A stretch of DNA of 64,000 nt from Mansonella perstans (GCA_037074765.1 JBAMDO010000568.1:248001-312000); one strand, 5' to 3'. Positions 34,121 through 47,630 are shown, numbered from the stretch's first letter. The notes: generated by a model from the letters alone, not told the origin. Numbers and translations are program-made.

Positions 34121-37100
34121 ATGTACATATTCTTTCTGGGTATTCATCCCAACAGTATGTGTGTTGCTTCAGTTTTATTCATCTCCAATATATTGCTTGG
34201 TAAGTGATCCTACATTATTATTTCTTTTATCACTAAATACCAATTGTTTATTTGAAATAATACATCTAGTACCCAATACTATAAATTTAATAACAACTAT
34301 TGTTGCTCTGGTACTTGATCATTTATGCTTATATTTCTGATCTTGCTTAATGGGAACTTATTTTATCGAGTTTCTCTCTCTATTAAATACCATGGACAGG
34401 CTCTCTTTTAAGTTTATTTCTGTTATCCTATAAAAGATACGTGCATTTTCAGTAGGCGGTTTAAGCAAATTCGTAGATTGGTATGAAACACTCAGTTATG
34501 AGCCATTAATTGGTCGTAGAAAACGATCAGCTGATGGTATGTATGCACCTCTTAATCTTCAATTCGCTTCACATAATAGGTATGTTTTCAATTTACTTCA
34601 CATAGTAGTTAGACTGTCTTTGTTCATTAAATTTATGATTTTCTGGACTTTTCATCTTTTTTTTTTTTTTTTTTTAAATTTCTTTACTTATATCGATTGC
34701 AAATATTATAGGTCATTCCATTTAATTCTTCATTCATTGGACGATAGTACCAGTGTGTTCAGCGATAATTTTATTTTTGATGTCGACGGAAAAGATGAGC
34801 ACGTATTAATGCAAGATTTTTTGGTTCACGGTCATGATAAAAGTGAGTATTATGCCTTTTCGTAGATTGCATATACTAGATTTTAAAGAGCATTATTTGA
34901 AGATTTAAAGAATGATTGAAGTAATAAGTGATCACTGTAAAAGAGAAACTTTCATATTTAGTCGTTAATAATCTCAAGCTTATTTCAGATGATCCAGAAT
35001 CCACGTTATATGGTTCATTTCGCGATGGAATATTTGATGGGCATATAAGTTATGGTAATGGAGAGTCTTACACTGTAGATAAAATCGATCGATATTTACA
35101 TTGGAAGCATAGACCAAAACATTTCCATTCCATTATTTATTCAGGTGGATTACTTTTATTCGCAAAATACTATATGAAATTTTTTTCTCGCCTCAGCACT
35201 ACATAGTCTGTAGTAGATTTGCAGTTTAAATCAAAAATTAAAGGACCGTAAGATATACATGCAAGTCAATTTTATGTGGAAAAGCCTTTCTTGATGAAAG
35301 TTATTAATCTTATACTACTTTTTACTTATATTTTAGAAAATTATTTAGATAACTCAATTAATTTTTGGAAGCAAAGAAGGAAACGTTCAGTGAAAGAAAC
35401 CAATCAGTACTGTGGATTGAACCAAACAATACAGCAGAAAATGGAAAATTTGCAGAAGGGCGCTATCGTCGAGGATGAAAAAAACAAGCAATCCTATCGA
35501 GACAGTGCATTTGATGAACGGTATTTATGGTTCATTGCTATCACTTCATATCAGATTCACTCTAAGTTACTAGGAATGCTGGAAAATATGATTTAGCGAG
35601 TTTTTCGTCAACATGCAAACCATAATTGGGTTGAATTTTAAATTGGAAGATTTCAGATATATATTTGAATCACGAATCAAACGAGCTGCTGAAGTAGGTG
35701 ACATTAAAACAATTAACGGCAAACAGATTTACTCCGTCAGGTCAGCAAAACTTGATCTTTGAGTTTAATTTTTTTTTAATTAAATAACCATATTCTATAT
35801 TTTGAAACAATTATTGCTATAATTTTAGGGCATGCTATGTTTATCTCCAAGCAGATCAGAAGCTCTACCAACATGTTTATGAAAAAGAAGGAAATATGGA
35901 TGATGTCAGGCATGTTTAGATGTATATTTTAGTAATGAGATTTCATTTTGTATATAAATTAATTTCTTCAAAGAATTTGGGAAAAAATTTTTTTTTGAAG
36001 GACCCGGGAAGAAATCGCAAGTCTTTTTTACAATCATATCAAAGCAGTAAATCAAATTTATGAAAGTACGAGCTTTGGTGGTATCAATGGCATTACATTT
36101 GTTATACAACGAATCTCGGTTTGCTTATTTTGTTTTTTATTTGCTGCTGACTTTAAAAACGAAATTTTCATTCTCATTTATTTCCATGTTTTCATTAAAT
36201 TTAAGAATGTTCATATAGAATTTTTTAGCTTTATACTCCGAACACTTGCAAAGATGGCAAACCAAAAGGCACATCTCAGGAAAATCCGTTTTGTGAAGAA
36301 AATGTCGATGTGTCGAATTATTTGAATCTTAATTCTCGCAAAAATCACTCTGATTTTTGTCTAGCCTATGCATTCACATTTCGCGATTTTGTGGGCGGTA
36401 CTTTAGGTCTTGCTTGGGTGGCTAGCCCAAATCATAGTAAGTTCTTCTCCTCAATCTTACATTCTGTGGACTGTCGAATATTGAGAGAAGTATGTATTTT
36501 AAATATATTATCTTTTTTTTACCAGAACAGGAGTTCACTTATAGTCAGTGGAATGAAAAATTCAAGAATTTGGGTAATAAAATATTTTCAGACACAGCTG
36601 GTGGTATATGCCAGCAATATACGAAGTATAGCGAGGCATCAAATTTTGTCTATCGTTCACTTAATACGGGTATAATTACGTTAGTGAACTATGGTAATCG
36701 TGTTCCAAATCGGGTGTCGCAACTAACTTTGGCTCATGAAATCGGTCACAATTTTGGATCTCCGGTGAATTTTATTCTCCATTACATATTTATCTCTTTT
36801 TTGTTCGTCTTCTTTTTTTGCTGATTTTTAGCAGTGCCTTTCTAGCACGCTTGGAATTCTTGGAGATATCAGTTAAGATGATGGATGCATTTAAACATAT
36901 ATCGCATTTTAGTCAGAAGGGTTCCTATCATTTTAATCACTTTCTGTTTTCCAGGTAGTACGTTCACAATTACCGTTTTTGAAATATAATTTTGTTTTGC
37001 ATTTTTAAGTAACTTTTTTTTCAGCATGATTATCCTCTGGATTGTCAGCCAGGATTGCCGGATGGAAACTATATCATGTTTGCCTCTGCAACTTCAGGGG

Positions 37101-39656
37101 ATAAAAAGAATAATGCGCAGTTTTCAAATTGTTCAATAGCAAATATTACTTTGGTACTTACCGAAGTATGTTTTAAAAAATTTATGTAAATTATTTCGAA
37201 AGTTTTATCGTATGCTTTTTAACGAAGAAAATAAGAATAATACATTTCTAAAAGAAATTTTAAAAATTGGAAAAGCATAATATGAAATGGCTGACATAAA
37301 ATATTCAAATATAATCGGGATGGGATTGAAAGTTTAGCCATTTCAGGTTTTGCAGCAACGTCCAGTTGACAGCGAAGCTACACTACGAATAGGAGGCTTC
37401 GGTAATGTGGGTGTGGGGAAACGAAATTGCTTCCGGGGTACGGCCAATTTTCTTATTGTGTTTTCTTTTGCCTTATTTTTTTATTTTGGATGTTTTAATT
37501 ATACAACAATATATTTACGCTATTTATAGAAGCAAAATCGTCTTTTTGTGGAAATCAGGTAAAGGAGCCTGGAGAAGATTGCGACTGTGGATACAGTGCC
37601 GAAGATTGTCAAACAATGAAGGATAAGTGTTGTAATCCTCGGCAGTCTGGACCTGCCTTTCGCTGCAAACGTATTCGTTCTGCACAGTGTAGTCCGTCTG
37701 AAGGACCATGTTGTGATGCTTCCAGCTGTCAGCCGTATGCTTCTAGAAAGTAAGTCAAACTGTTTTTGAAAAATGATGAAGTCAACAAATATCATTGAGC
37801 GGCGTTGAAAAGAAATAAAGGAACAAAAAAAAAGGGAGAGGTAAAGCAGTGAATAAGGAAGGAAAATTGGAAGATGAAACTAAAGGATGTTATTACTAAT
37901 ATTTAGCAGCACTTATATTTTTAGGACGTGTCGGGCAGAATCGGAGTGTTTAAAACAGCAGCAATGCAACAGCGAAAGTCCGGAATGCCCACCATCTGAT
38001 CCTAAAGAGAACGGTCTACCATGCCAAGATTCGACTAAAGTTTGTAACGAGGGGAATTGCAATGGCTCAGTTTGTGCTCAGGTTATTTTGCTTGAATAGT
38101 AGAATTAATATTGAGTGGGAATGAGAAACCTGAGTACTATAATACGACTTGTTAAAGGCTCTTTAAGATTTGAATGAATAAATATCTGTAGAATCTCTTA
38201 AGTGATAGAATAGACCTGTGTCTATTGGCAGATTGATATCAGTTGTTTGATCTAGGAAAAAGGACGCTAATTAGCTTTTGCACGGTCTGTTTTCTGCTTT
38301 GCTAAGATCGTCAGTGACCCGCACATCTTCATCGGCTTATTGCTACAACGTACAGATGTCTACTTCATGTCACACTTCCTGTTCGTTATCTTTTGAAATA
38401 TAGAGTTTAGATAATATGAATCTGTTAGTACATACATACCTTCTTATCTTTAAATATTTATAGGTGGGATTAAAGGACTGCTTCCTGACAGCAGGGTCAC
38501 CAGAACATCTCTGTCATCTAGCTTGCGAGGACGAAAATGGAAGTTAGATTTTCTTCTGCTTGCCTAACTAGTTATCTTTCACATTTTCCTATTTGAATGC
38601 TGAAGCTGGATTCAGTACGACCTATTCTTTATGTTTGCAGCTTGCCGTTCTAGTCTTACACTGCCGCAATTTGCTGTCGGTAAATACAAACAATCTGGTC
38701 GGAAAAATAAGCCTGGATTGATTCTTCTTCCTGGTTCTCCATGCAACAACTACAAAGGTATTTCTGAGTTTGTTTTATCTGATTTGATCTTCGTTGTTTA
38801 CTTATAGCTTATTAAAAAAGCCAACTATAATTCACATTGAAGGTTACTGCGACATTTTTCGTAAGTGTAGGAGCGTCGATGCTGATGGGCCGTTAGCACG
38901 TCTAAAAAATGTCATCTTCAACCCCAAAACATTGTATGAAGTCAAATATTGGATTCAAGTAAGTATTTCAGTCCTGTTTACTTTGTTTTGAAAATTAACA
39001 GAAAAAAAAAATTGTTCGGGCTGATCTGAATTATTTTGTTCAGAACGATATTCTTTCCCATATTTTATATCTTCAGGTTAATTGGTGGGCTGTTGTTCTT
39101 GGCGGTCTTGGTCTCTTGCTTTTCATGACACTTTTTATCAAGATCTGTGCTGTACATACTCCTAGTACCAATCCCAATAAAACTCCAGCCTTAAACATTT
39201 ATGATACTCTGCGTCGTCCAAAGAATCTCATTCAGCGTAAACATGGTCGAGGAGCTCATCAGGCATAACTATTTTTATTTGTTTCTGAAATATTTGGAAT
39301 CTGGATAATTCGAATATTTTTGTTCCAAATTAGACTTGAATATTTCAAGCACTTAATTGCAGCCTTAGAAAGAACTGAATCTTATCATTAAGGTTGGTGC
39401 AATTACTGGTGAACGACAAGCTGCAGGACACTCGCAAAGTAATGAAAGAGCAAGCAGTCGTGCTGCATTCCAACCAGCGCCCTCAGCACCACCTTTACCT
39501 CCTCCACCAACCAGTGTTCTTGTCGTAGAACCACCACCGCCTTACACTGCTGCTGCTCCCGGCTCATCCGTTGTACTTGGTGGTCCAAAACGTGGCCATC
39601 GAAAGAACCGTAGAAGAAATGATGTCGAGATGAGAGTTAAAAATCGGCGGAACTAG
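34121..39656 (+). CDS. sup-17: ADAM10-type membrane metalloprotease (SUP-17 orthologue)
   Basis: Nineteen exons keep phase: 34121-34199, 34453-34579, 34712-34842, 34989-35144, 35337-35520, 35657-35740, 35829-35909, 36001-36118, 36229-36436, 36592-36764, 37025-37165, 37347-37437, 37530-37749, 37925-38081, 38464-38542, 38641-38757, 38843-38958, 39077-39262 and 39393-39656, giving 903 residues. Order: signal peptide (from Met1 or Met13), prodomain with basic cleavage sites (GRRKR, QRRKR and RIKR near residue 235), zinc site [12 protein letters not shown] near residue 440, Met-turn YIMFA, a disintegrin domain ([11 protein letters not shown]), a Cys-rich stalk with [11 protein letters not shown], a membrane span near 757-779, and a cytoplasmic tail with PPLPPPP and PPPPY. 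Known role: ectodomain shedding, notably Notch S2 cleavage. Introns 7 and 18 have GC donors. Without splicing of the last one, the protein ends at TAA 39266-39268 with a short tail. Confidence 0.93.
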
Positions 39657-42244
39657 TGGTAATAATTTTGATTTGAGAGTGCTCACTAATAATATTGAAG
39701 CTGCTGCCTTCTTTCATCGACTTCTGTAATTTTAAGATCTCTTCAGCAGTTAACTGTTGAAATGATCGATTTTTTGTTGTTCGTTTCAATGCTTTCTGTC
39801 GTTATTGATTTCAGTTATAGCTTATTTTGTTATTTGAAGCTTAAATTTTATTGTGTTGATCATGTCAGGTATAAGACCTTACGGATGCTGCAATTTTCGA
39901 ATTCCATGGAGGATAGGAATTTGTTAGAGCTGGAAGGAGGGTTCTGTTTGGTTTATTTTTTTTGCTACCAAGTTTAAATTTAAGGACTAAATGAAACCGG
40001 GACAAGCCTTTAATATTTGTAGTCATAGAAGAATCATTCTTTACGGCCATCTTCGTCGGATATTCTCTTTTCTAATCTATTTCTGAATTCACTCTTGTTG
40101 TTTAGGAGTGCCTGGTACGTAAGTTAAAGAAGATCCTTCTGTAATAATCGTTCTTTAAATAGGTGCAGAACTATTGTTATTTTTGGATGGAATTTCAAGA
40201 ATGAAATTCCAAAATGCATCTCATTCAAGTGCTGCTTTAATTTTTTCGACAGGTAGCTCCTTTTACAAATCATCTTTTGGATGTTTGTCACTTTCAAAAT
40301 GCTATCACTTTCGTCGTGTCTTATTTTAAAAACGGATTTCTTTCATTGCTTTTACATCGATTTCTTGTTTTTTACGCTTATTTTTACATTCCCTCCCGAA
40401 GTGCATCACTGTTTATATTGTTTTTTTTTTTTTTTTTTTTTTATTTTTCTCTTCGATAAAAATGTGCTTGGAACCATATTATACGATGGTCTTCCTCTGA
40501 TGCTGCCTTCATCCCATATAACTGATTACTTTCATTTGATGCTATTCGTTTCTGTGTCTTTATCGAAGATTTTAGGATAATCATGATAAATGCTTTATCT
40601 AAATCAGGTGCTGAGAATTAAAACTTTTCATTATTTGCATAGGATAATCGAAAATTGTATTTCACATGTTCGAAATCAGAGTTTATGATAAATATTAAAA
40701 ATCATGAAAAGTTGAAATTATCAATTTTCGAACAGTTAATTCATGATTTGAATTTTATGCATTATTTTCACTCTCCACTTTGTGGTGTTTTCCAAATGTG
40801 CGATAAAATAAGCTGTGAAAAGTGTTTCGCTATAAACATATGATGATGCACTTGAAAGCATTCAGCACTCTCTAAAGAGTTTCTCTAAAATGTTTGCAAA
40901 TTTCAAGCAACTTTTGCCGTTTTTGCGTCATTTCGTTTTTAGATGGTATTTGGGATTGTTAAATTGATATAATTAAATGATTATTGACATCATATTCATG
41001 TTGAAGTTTCGAAGTTTTACTAAGTTGCAGTGAATAAATCAATTTGTAGTATAAACAATGTCTTAGGAACCGGAAAAAAACTAAGACCAATTCAGGTTGA
41101 TTTTTTGTAGTAATATAAATATATCCAAATCAATATTGAGTTTTTGTTGTTTATAAGGTTATATAAAGTCATGAAATAGGCTTTCTCTTTTTAAAAATTT
41201 TCTGGTTTCCTTGTGCATTATTAGTATCTGGAGAAATTTATCGGAAATGGGCATAAAGAGATAGTTTATTTTCTGTGTTAACTAAAATTTCTTTAAATTT
41301 GTTGTCGTATGATTTTTCTTAACACAGAAGATAATGGTGATGCTATTTTTTCTATACAAAATATTTGAAAATTTCAACGTGACAGTCGTAGGATTTAGAA
41401 GTAATGGTGAATTGAAAATACTGAATATATTAGATTAAAATATCAAGTATGTAATGGCTATAATAATGGTAAGCAATAAACTATTTAAATACAGGAAAAC
41501 ATTGGTATAATCAAGATAACATGATGATTACATAGATTGCAATTATTAATATAAAAATATAATGCCAATATATCATCGGAAGTAATAACTAGGAATTTTT
41601 CATGATTGTAACTTAAGAAGTAGTATAAAACTTGAAAATGAATATAATAGTATCATTTTTTTTTTTTTTTTGTGATGAATCCTTCAATTTAAAATAATTT
41701 TCTTAGAGCTATAGATGACGAATTTCGAATGATTTCCTCTCATAATGGATTCACATCGTAGAGATGTGTAACTGATATTGATCAGCAATGTTTGTTGATA
41801 TCCAAATTTAATCTTTCTTTTGAAATGATTTTAAAAAATTTCATCGTTCATGTAGATCTCATATGAGTTATGAATTGTATTCTTTCTTTAATACGATTTA
41901 TTTTCAATTCATTATATTTCAATTCACGATTTATTTTCAATTCATTAAGAATCATTGCAAAAGTATTATTTGCACGACTGAGATTTCTTTGTGGAACTTT
42001 CGGATATACATGTTATGCTTTTCCAGATGTGTTTTATATTTGCAATATCAGTATTTTTTTTTTACGAAGAACAGTAGAAAGAAAGTTTCGATTGTTGTTG
42101 AAATAATTGTAATTATTATTGGTACTTTTGCAACTCATTTATTAACTCGTTTATTGACCTTTGACTCGATCCTGCAAATTAAAAATTCTTATTCTAGGTC
42201 TAAATTGAACTTATTTTAGGTAATTGAATAATTGAAGTTGTCCA
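39657..42244. other. Gap between ADAM10 and mS27, no gene seen
   Basis: 2.6 kb of AT-rich DNA with T runs (for example about 40420-40442 and 41658-41672). Open frames around 40277-40580 are T-run driven and have no family features. It should hold the ADAM10 3' untranslated region and the mS27 promoter. A TTATTTTAG acceptor near 42219, 25 bases before the next start, may accept a spliced leader. Confidence 0.45.
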
Positions 42245-45200
42245 ATGTTATTTAATTGTTCAATATTATTAATGCGTCATTCAAGTCGATGCTTACGTGT
42301 TGCTCAACGTTATTTATTATCAAAAAAATTTGCATTGAATGAAGAATGGTCTAGCAGACATGGTGCACTCAGTAAACTTGGTATAGAAGGAAGCTATGAA
42401 TGGATTACTGCTGTACAAAAGAAATTTGTTAGTGCTGGCATAGCTAGGTTTGTTTAAATTATTATTTTTCATCTCTCTTTTATTTTATTTTTACTCGATT
42501 TTCATTTTGATATCTATGAGTAGTAACACGGATTTAGAATAAATTTTAAATTTATGATTTAAAATTTTTCTAAATAAATTTTATTATTATTATTTTTGTA
42601 TCATGATATAAATGAATCAATCAAAATAGAAGAAATTTTTACCTATATGATTGTTTGTAAAATATTGAATAGTGTGCTTTTTGCTATACATTATATATTC
42701 GTATTGAAAGATATCAAAAGAAAATATAAATACTTTCCATTCCATTTCTATTTCTTTTTGGATATTTTCGATTTGTTCATATTTTGTGGTACTTGAAAGT
42801 TGCTACATTATTGTAACATTGATTTTTTGCAGTGCGGTAGATGTTGATACAGCGGTTTGTATAGCAGAGGAGTTGGACCAGCTAGATGATGTACTAAAAA
42901 TTGTCTATAAATTGCGACATAACGAAATGACTGGTAGGATGTTACCTTCAACAGAATATGCCCTTATCAGGCTTCTTTTGAAACATAACGAAACCGCTAT
43001 TCTTCTTGCAATCCTGGCTGATCCTGTGAGCAGTTTGTTCTTTAAAAAATTTCATGAATATGTTTAGTATGATAAGAAGAGAGACAGTTCCTTTTATTTC
43101 AATTCAGTTTTCTGAACAACGAACTGATTTAAGAAGAAAAATAGTCAATATTTACAAATTATAATGCATCAAATATGAACATTACTAAGAACTATTAAGA
43201 ATTACGAATATTTATTATTCTTTGAAAAATTATAGCGTTTATTTCATCAATTTGTTTTGACAATGCAGCACTGATAGCTATTTTTAATGTTTTTTTTTTT
43301 TTTTTTTTTTTAGGAAGCATAACTTTTTCCCATACATTTTGTAGGTATGCAAGACATATCTCGTAAGATTTAGATTGTCTTGATTGCTATTTTATATTTC
43401 AAATTAGTTCAACTCTAGTTTCTATTAATACTTTTTATTTGTACTGATATTTTTTATTTCTTTAGTTATATTTATTACAAAATTCAATGATACGGCAGGC
43501 CTCTGTTAAGATTCTTGTGGTCTTCTAGATTTATTTTCATAAACTGGATACTTGAAACATAATATCTGTTTTTATATCATATTTTTACTGTTCTTCGGGC
43601 TAATGTTGACTCAGTGTTTTCTGACATTTGCAATCTTTCGAAAGGTTTTGCATTAATCCAGAAATGTTTTAAAAAGTTACGTTTTAAGGATGTGATAGTT
43701 TTTCGATTTTTTCAGATTAATTTTGGGATTTTTTTGAATGAACATTCAGCTTGTCTAGTTATAGATAATTTTCTGGAGGCAGATAAAATCACAGGTAAGG
43801 ACTGAAACCATGTTTTGGTATGTTCCAATTTTTGAAATCTTATTCTTACGTACCATGTAACTAAATCATGCGAAGCTGTTTACTCATTCGATAAGTACTG
43901 AACTACTTTTTAGATGCTGCACGAGTTGCCAGTTATGTAATGCTTCAAGAAATGTTCCAGTCCACTTTACTGAATTGGCTTTGTATTTATATTAGCCTAA
44001 AATGGACTGAACTGCCCACTGAACAAAGGGTATTCGAGGAACTTCCGTCCCTGGATTATGTTACTGGAATAGAAAGCAATATAAACAGTGTGGAAGATGA
44101 AGACGAAGTGTGTGAAGGCGATAATTTTTATTATTTTACTTTTTTTCAAATAAAAATTTTAGGTTCATTTTTTTAATTTATTTGTTACAGTATTTGAAGG
44201 ATTATTCTTTTTGAGTGCCATTCATTGTAGATTGGTTCTCACAAATAATCGTGGTGATTTTATTTAAATGGCTTGTTTTAAATTAAGCAAGTTCAATGAT
44301 AAAGGAATCGATGCTAGTTACTATTTCTTTTTTAAACATTACTGTGATAATTAAATTATGAACATTTCTTACAAGTGATTTGAACAAAATGATTATAGCT
44401 GACTTTCAAATTCCCGTATTTGAAAAATGAATATAATGACATGCATTTCGACCTCACCGATCCAGATCAACTTATTGGAAAGAATTTACTTTGGTTTAGC
44501 AGTTGTGTTCCATTGAGTGAGGAAGAAGCTAGAAATATTCGCTTAATAGGATCGGTATTTTTTGGCAACTATATTTTGGCAAAACAGTTGCTGCAAACGA
44601 CAAATATCTTCTCATCGACAGCTGCAATTTGTGAGTCCAAATTGAAGCAAGTAGCAGCTGAAATGGTGGATGCTAAAGAACTGGATAGAAGGCCATCTGA
44701 AAATAATGTTGAGGAATTAAAGGTTTGATAATTGATGAAAATCAGTTAAATAAGTTTTTTATGCAGCATAACGACTTTGGGAGATGTGTTCTTTATGGTC
44801 GCTTTGTGGAGTTTTTGTTGCTATGATAAGTGGATAACTTTAAATTTGCATGTCTGAATAAGAAAATTGCGGAGTGTGCTTGTGGAAGAAAAGTTCCCAA
44901 TAAAGTTCGAAAATTTGCAGTTGTTGTATTTGATTTCGTAGTATTAGGTCATAGTATGATTTATTGGTAGCAAATAAATTTGCGACATATTGTCATTTTA
45001 AATCTTTGTCATTTATGGACTTCTCTGTACCTTAAAATGATATTCAACTACTCTAGTGACTTCTTATTTTAGTTTAAATATTAGAATTGGTTTTTTGAGA
45101 GTCAGTAATTTTAGTTCTGGTGATAAATCAAAGTATTAATCCGGTTCTGTCGTTCCTTATTCGTTAATTATATCTTCTCGTGATTTAAAGATCATAGGGA

Positions 45201-46269
45201 ATTCCATTTTTGCAAAATAAGTAAATGTAGGTTTCAAAAAATCTGTCGTAGGAACTGTAAATATTCAATTTTTCAAAAAATTCTTGAAAAAGATGCAATT
45301 CAAATATCTGAAAAATGAGCAAGAACTGAATGTTTATAATGCCTTCGACTGATTTTTTTTAAAACTTATATTAACCTGTTTTGCAAAACATAGAATTCCA
45401 GTACGATCTTTAAGAGAAGATATAATTAACGAACAAGGAACGATATAATCGGATTAATACTTCGATTTATCATCACAACTAATATTAAAAAGTTATTACT
45501 ATACTTTCGTATTACCGTAATTTTCTGATTTTAAAGTTTGTTGCATGAAATCTAGTTTTAATATCTTTTGTCCAATTTATATATATATTTTATTTTAATG
45601 TTCAGTTTTCATATATTTTTTAAAGCAGCTGATTTTTTACAAAAAAATAAGGAAAAAGTAATATTTTTTTTTGTTGTTTTTCACACATTAAAGAAACAAT
45701 TTTTTGTTTTTATAGGATTTAATTGAAAAGGTTGAAAGAAAGGATACGGAAGAGAAACTGTCAGATATGATCATGAAGCATCTAAAGGCTGTACAAAATA
45801 CGGAGGAGGGAAATCTGATAGAAATGCAACGCCGTACTTTCCTTAACTGGGAACAAAATCGTGCTGATGTCATCAAGGCTCAGGTAATTTCAGGCAAAAT
45901 ATTAAAACTAGGCATTAGTTTCATGCGAGAAACATTCTTTGGATATTAAATTGTAACTTGTTCCGTTGTATGAAATTATGAGTAATTTTCAATTTTTACG
46001 ATGAAATTTCAGGAAAATTTAGGAAGTGTTACTGATTTCAGGTTGAAACCCTCGATTTAAAGTTGCGATTCAAAGAGAACTCTGAAGAGCGACGAAAATT
46101 ACAAGATCGTTGGGAAGTGTTGAATTTCTTCGAGAATCGTTGGAAATGGGAGGATATGGCGACGGTAAAAGAAAAGCTTCTAAAGATTGAGCAGAGTAAA
46201 AAGAAAAGTAAGGAAGACTTAGAGCAGGAATATGTAGACGAAGTATTTTATAAGAAAAGTGCTAAATAG
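42245..46269 (+). CDS. mrps-27: Mitochondrial small-subunit ribosomal protein mS27 (MRPS27)
   Basis: Seven exons in phase: 42245-42447, 42833-43025, 43716-43794, 43914-44107, 44399-44722, 45716-45883 and 46042-46269, giving 462 residues. The Arg-rich start (RHSSRCLRVAQRYLLSKKFA) suits a mitochondrial transit peptide, and RYLLS is shared with human MRPS27. Then come matches to its helical PPR-like region: AEELDQLDDVLKIVYKLRHN, INFGIFLNEHSACLVIDNFL and ASYVMLQEMFQSTLLNWLCI. The C-terminal third is charged coiled coil (EERRKLQDRWEVLNFFENRW, KIEQSKKKSKEDLEQEY), also as in the family. It is a metazoan-specific protein of the 28S mitoribosome. The long fifth intron (about 1 kb) and the second (about 690 bases) were bridged by phase and by the family match. 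Confidence 0.85.
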
Positions 46270-46766
46270 TCTTGACCGATCCAGATGTATCGATTCGATA
46301 ATGTTCGAAATTTAAATTTGAATTTGAAATAGTCTTATTTCGATATATGTTTGAATCACTTGCTTTTAAATTCCACAGCCAAGTTGTAATGAATATTGTA
46401 AGGTGATTCGTTCTATGTTATTAAAACGTTTTTTTTTTAATGTCTTACATTTGGATTGTTTTCATTTGAATATGGAGCTTTTGTGATCATAAAAGAGTGA
46501 TAAATATTTCACGGAATTTATTTTTAAGCATCGATTATATTGTTTTGAAATGATTGCTTTGAGATAAAGCAGCGCAATTGTGTTTTCTTGGATGGAAAGG
46601 ATCGAAGTTAAGAAGGTAGACAGGAAAGAAACAGCGTTCCTAACTTCAACTAGTCTCATTAGCTTAAATTACAAATTTCAGAATAGTTTATAATATTCAT
46701 TGCTCTTACAGTTACACGTTTTTTGAATGTAAATCGGAGAGCAAAATTTATAGAATCCAAAGCTGA
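46270..46766. other. Gap between mS27 and BORCS8
   Basis: About 500 bases with no gene. Both neighbours are on the plus strand, so an operon is possible. A TTTATAG acceptor at about 46747-46753 lies 13 bases before the BORCS8 start and could be trans-spliced. Confidence 0.4.
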
Positions 46767-47618
46767 ATGGCATCAAAAGAACTTCAAACACGTTGTCGCA
46801 TATGTAAGTTCTGACGGAAGTTACTTGTTCGATTTCAAAATTTTTTGTTAAATTTTGGGATCTCTTTCACTTTCGACTTCTGAAAGTATTTTTCAGTGGC
46901 GGAACGCTTATCAGAGAGTGCGCATATCGTTGATCATGACCCATCGTTGGCCATTTATCGATTGCACGTATGTTGGGCTATGATATCAAATTGAAGAATT
47001 GAAATTTTACATTCAAAATTCAAAAAAACTCGTGAAAGGAATTTTTGCTTCCTTTCATGAATCGCTTTCACAATACATATTTTGCAATAATTTATTTTCA
47101 AACACTTAAAAGTTCTGAATAGTATTTCATTCCTCTGTAAGAAGGACGCTTATTGAGTGCAATAAAATAGTCACTTTTTTACTCTTAGATGAAAAAAAAA
47201 AGTTATGGAATCAAAAAAGCATCAGATTTTCATGAAAAATTCATGAAATGCAAACTATTTTTAACTCCGCAAATTTAAAGGATTGGAATTCAAATTGGCA
47301 AAAAATTCAAAATTAAAAGTGAAGAAAACTCGAATCCATTATGTACATGATGAAATAAAGTTGGTCTGTTTAAAATTCAGTGTACTAGCTAAAAAAATAT
47401 ATGTTTCCAGGAACATATTGGAAAAACTTTATCTGTACTAGTAGCTCGCAAATATACAATGGCTAATGTGAATTCTCGTCTTCAAGGTGCATGTTTCGAC
47501 ATGGACAACGTTCTTTTGTAAGCAATATCGAATTTTATTTTGAATAGTTTAGGAATTAGCAATGTAGTATGAAAAATCGTTTGAGGAACTAGTTGATGCT
47601 ATGGATTCGAAGCAGTAA
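46767..47618 (+). CDS. BLOC-1-related complex subunit 8 (BORCS8/MEF2BNB)
   Basis: Four small exons, 46767-46803, 46897-46967, 47411-47509 and 47568-47618, keep phase and give 85 residues. The protein begins MASKELQTRCRILAERLSES, continues HIVDHDPSLAIYRLHEHIGK, and has RLQGACFDMDN joined to YEKSFEELVDAMDSKQ. This aligns along its length with the N-terminal two thirds of human BORCS8, including the EPS/DPS-LA-YRLQEH core and the QGA motif. BORC recruits ARL8 and kinesin to lysosomes and lysosome-related vesicles and so controls their transport. The exon 3 donor (AAC/GTTCTT) was preferred to the stronger-looking CTTTT/GTAAGC because only the first keeps phase and aligns without a gap. The human C-terminal tail is missing. 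The stop overlaps a GTAAGT, so a further 3' exon cannot be excluded. The duplicated block begins 13 bases after the stop. Confidence 0.8.
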
Positions 47619-47630
47619 GTTACATTTCAG

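Noticed and set aside
36492..36591. Upstream extension of ADAM10 exon 10 from an acceptor near 36523
   Set aside because: It would insert about 20 residues absent from the family between the PNH and GGICQQ parts. The acceptor at 36591 aligns without a gap.
40277..40580. Overlapping plus-strand frames with hydrophobic products
   Set aside because: They are driven by poly-T tracts that translate to Phe runs and lie in the 3' flank of ADAM10.
47509..47517. BORCS8 exon 3 donor at CTTTT/GTAAGC
   Set aside because: It is the stronger-looking site, but no downstream acceptor then restores the frame of YEKSFEELVDAMDSKQ.
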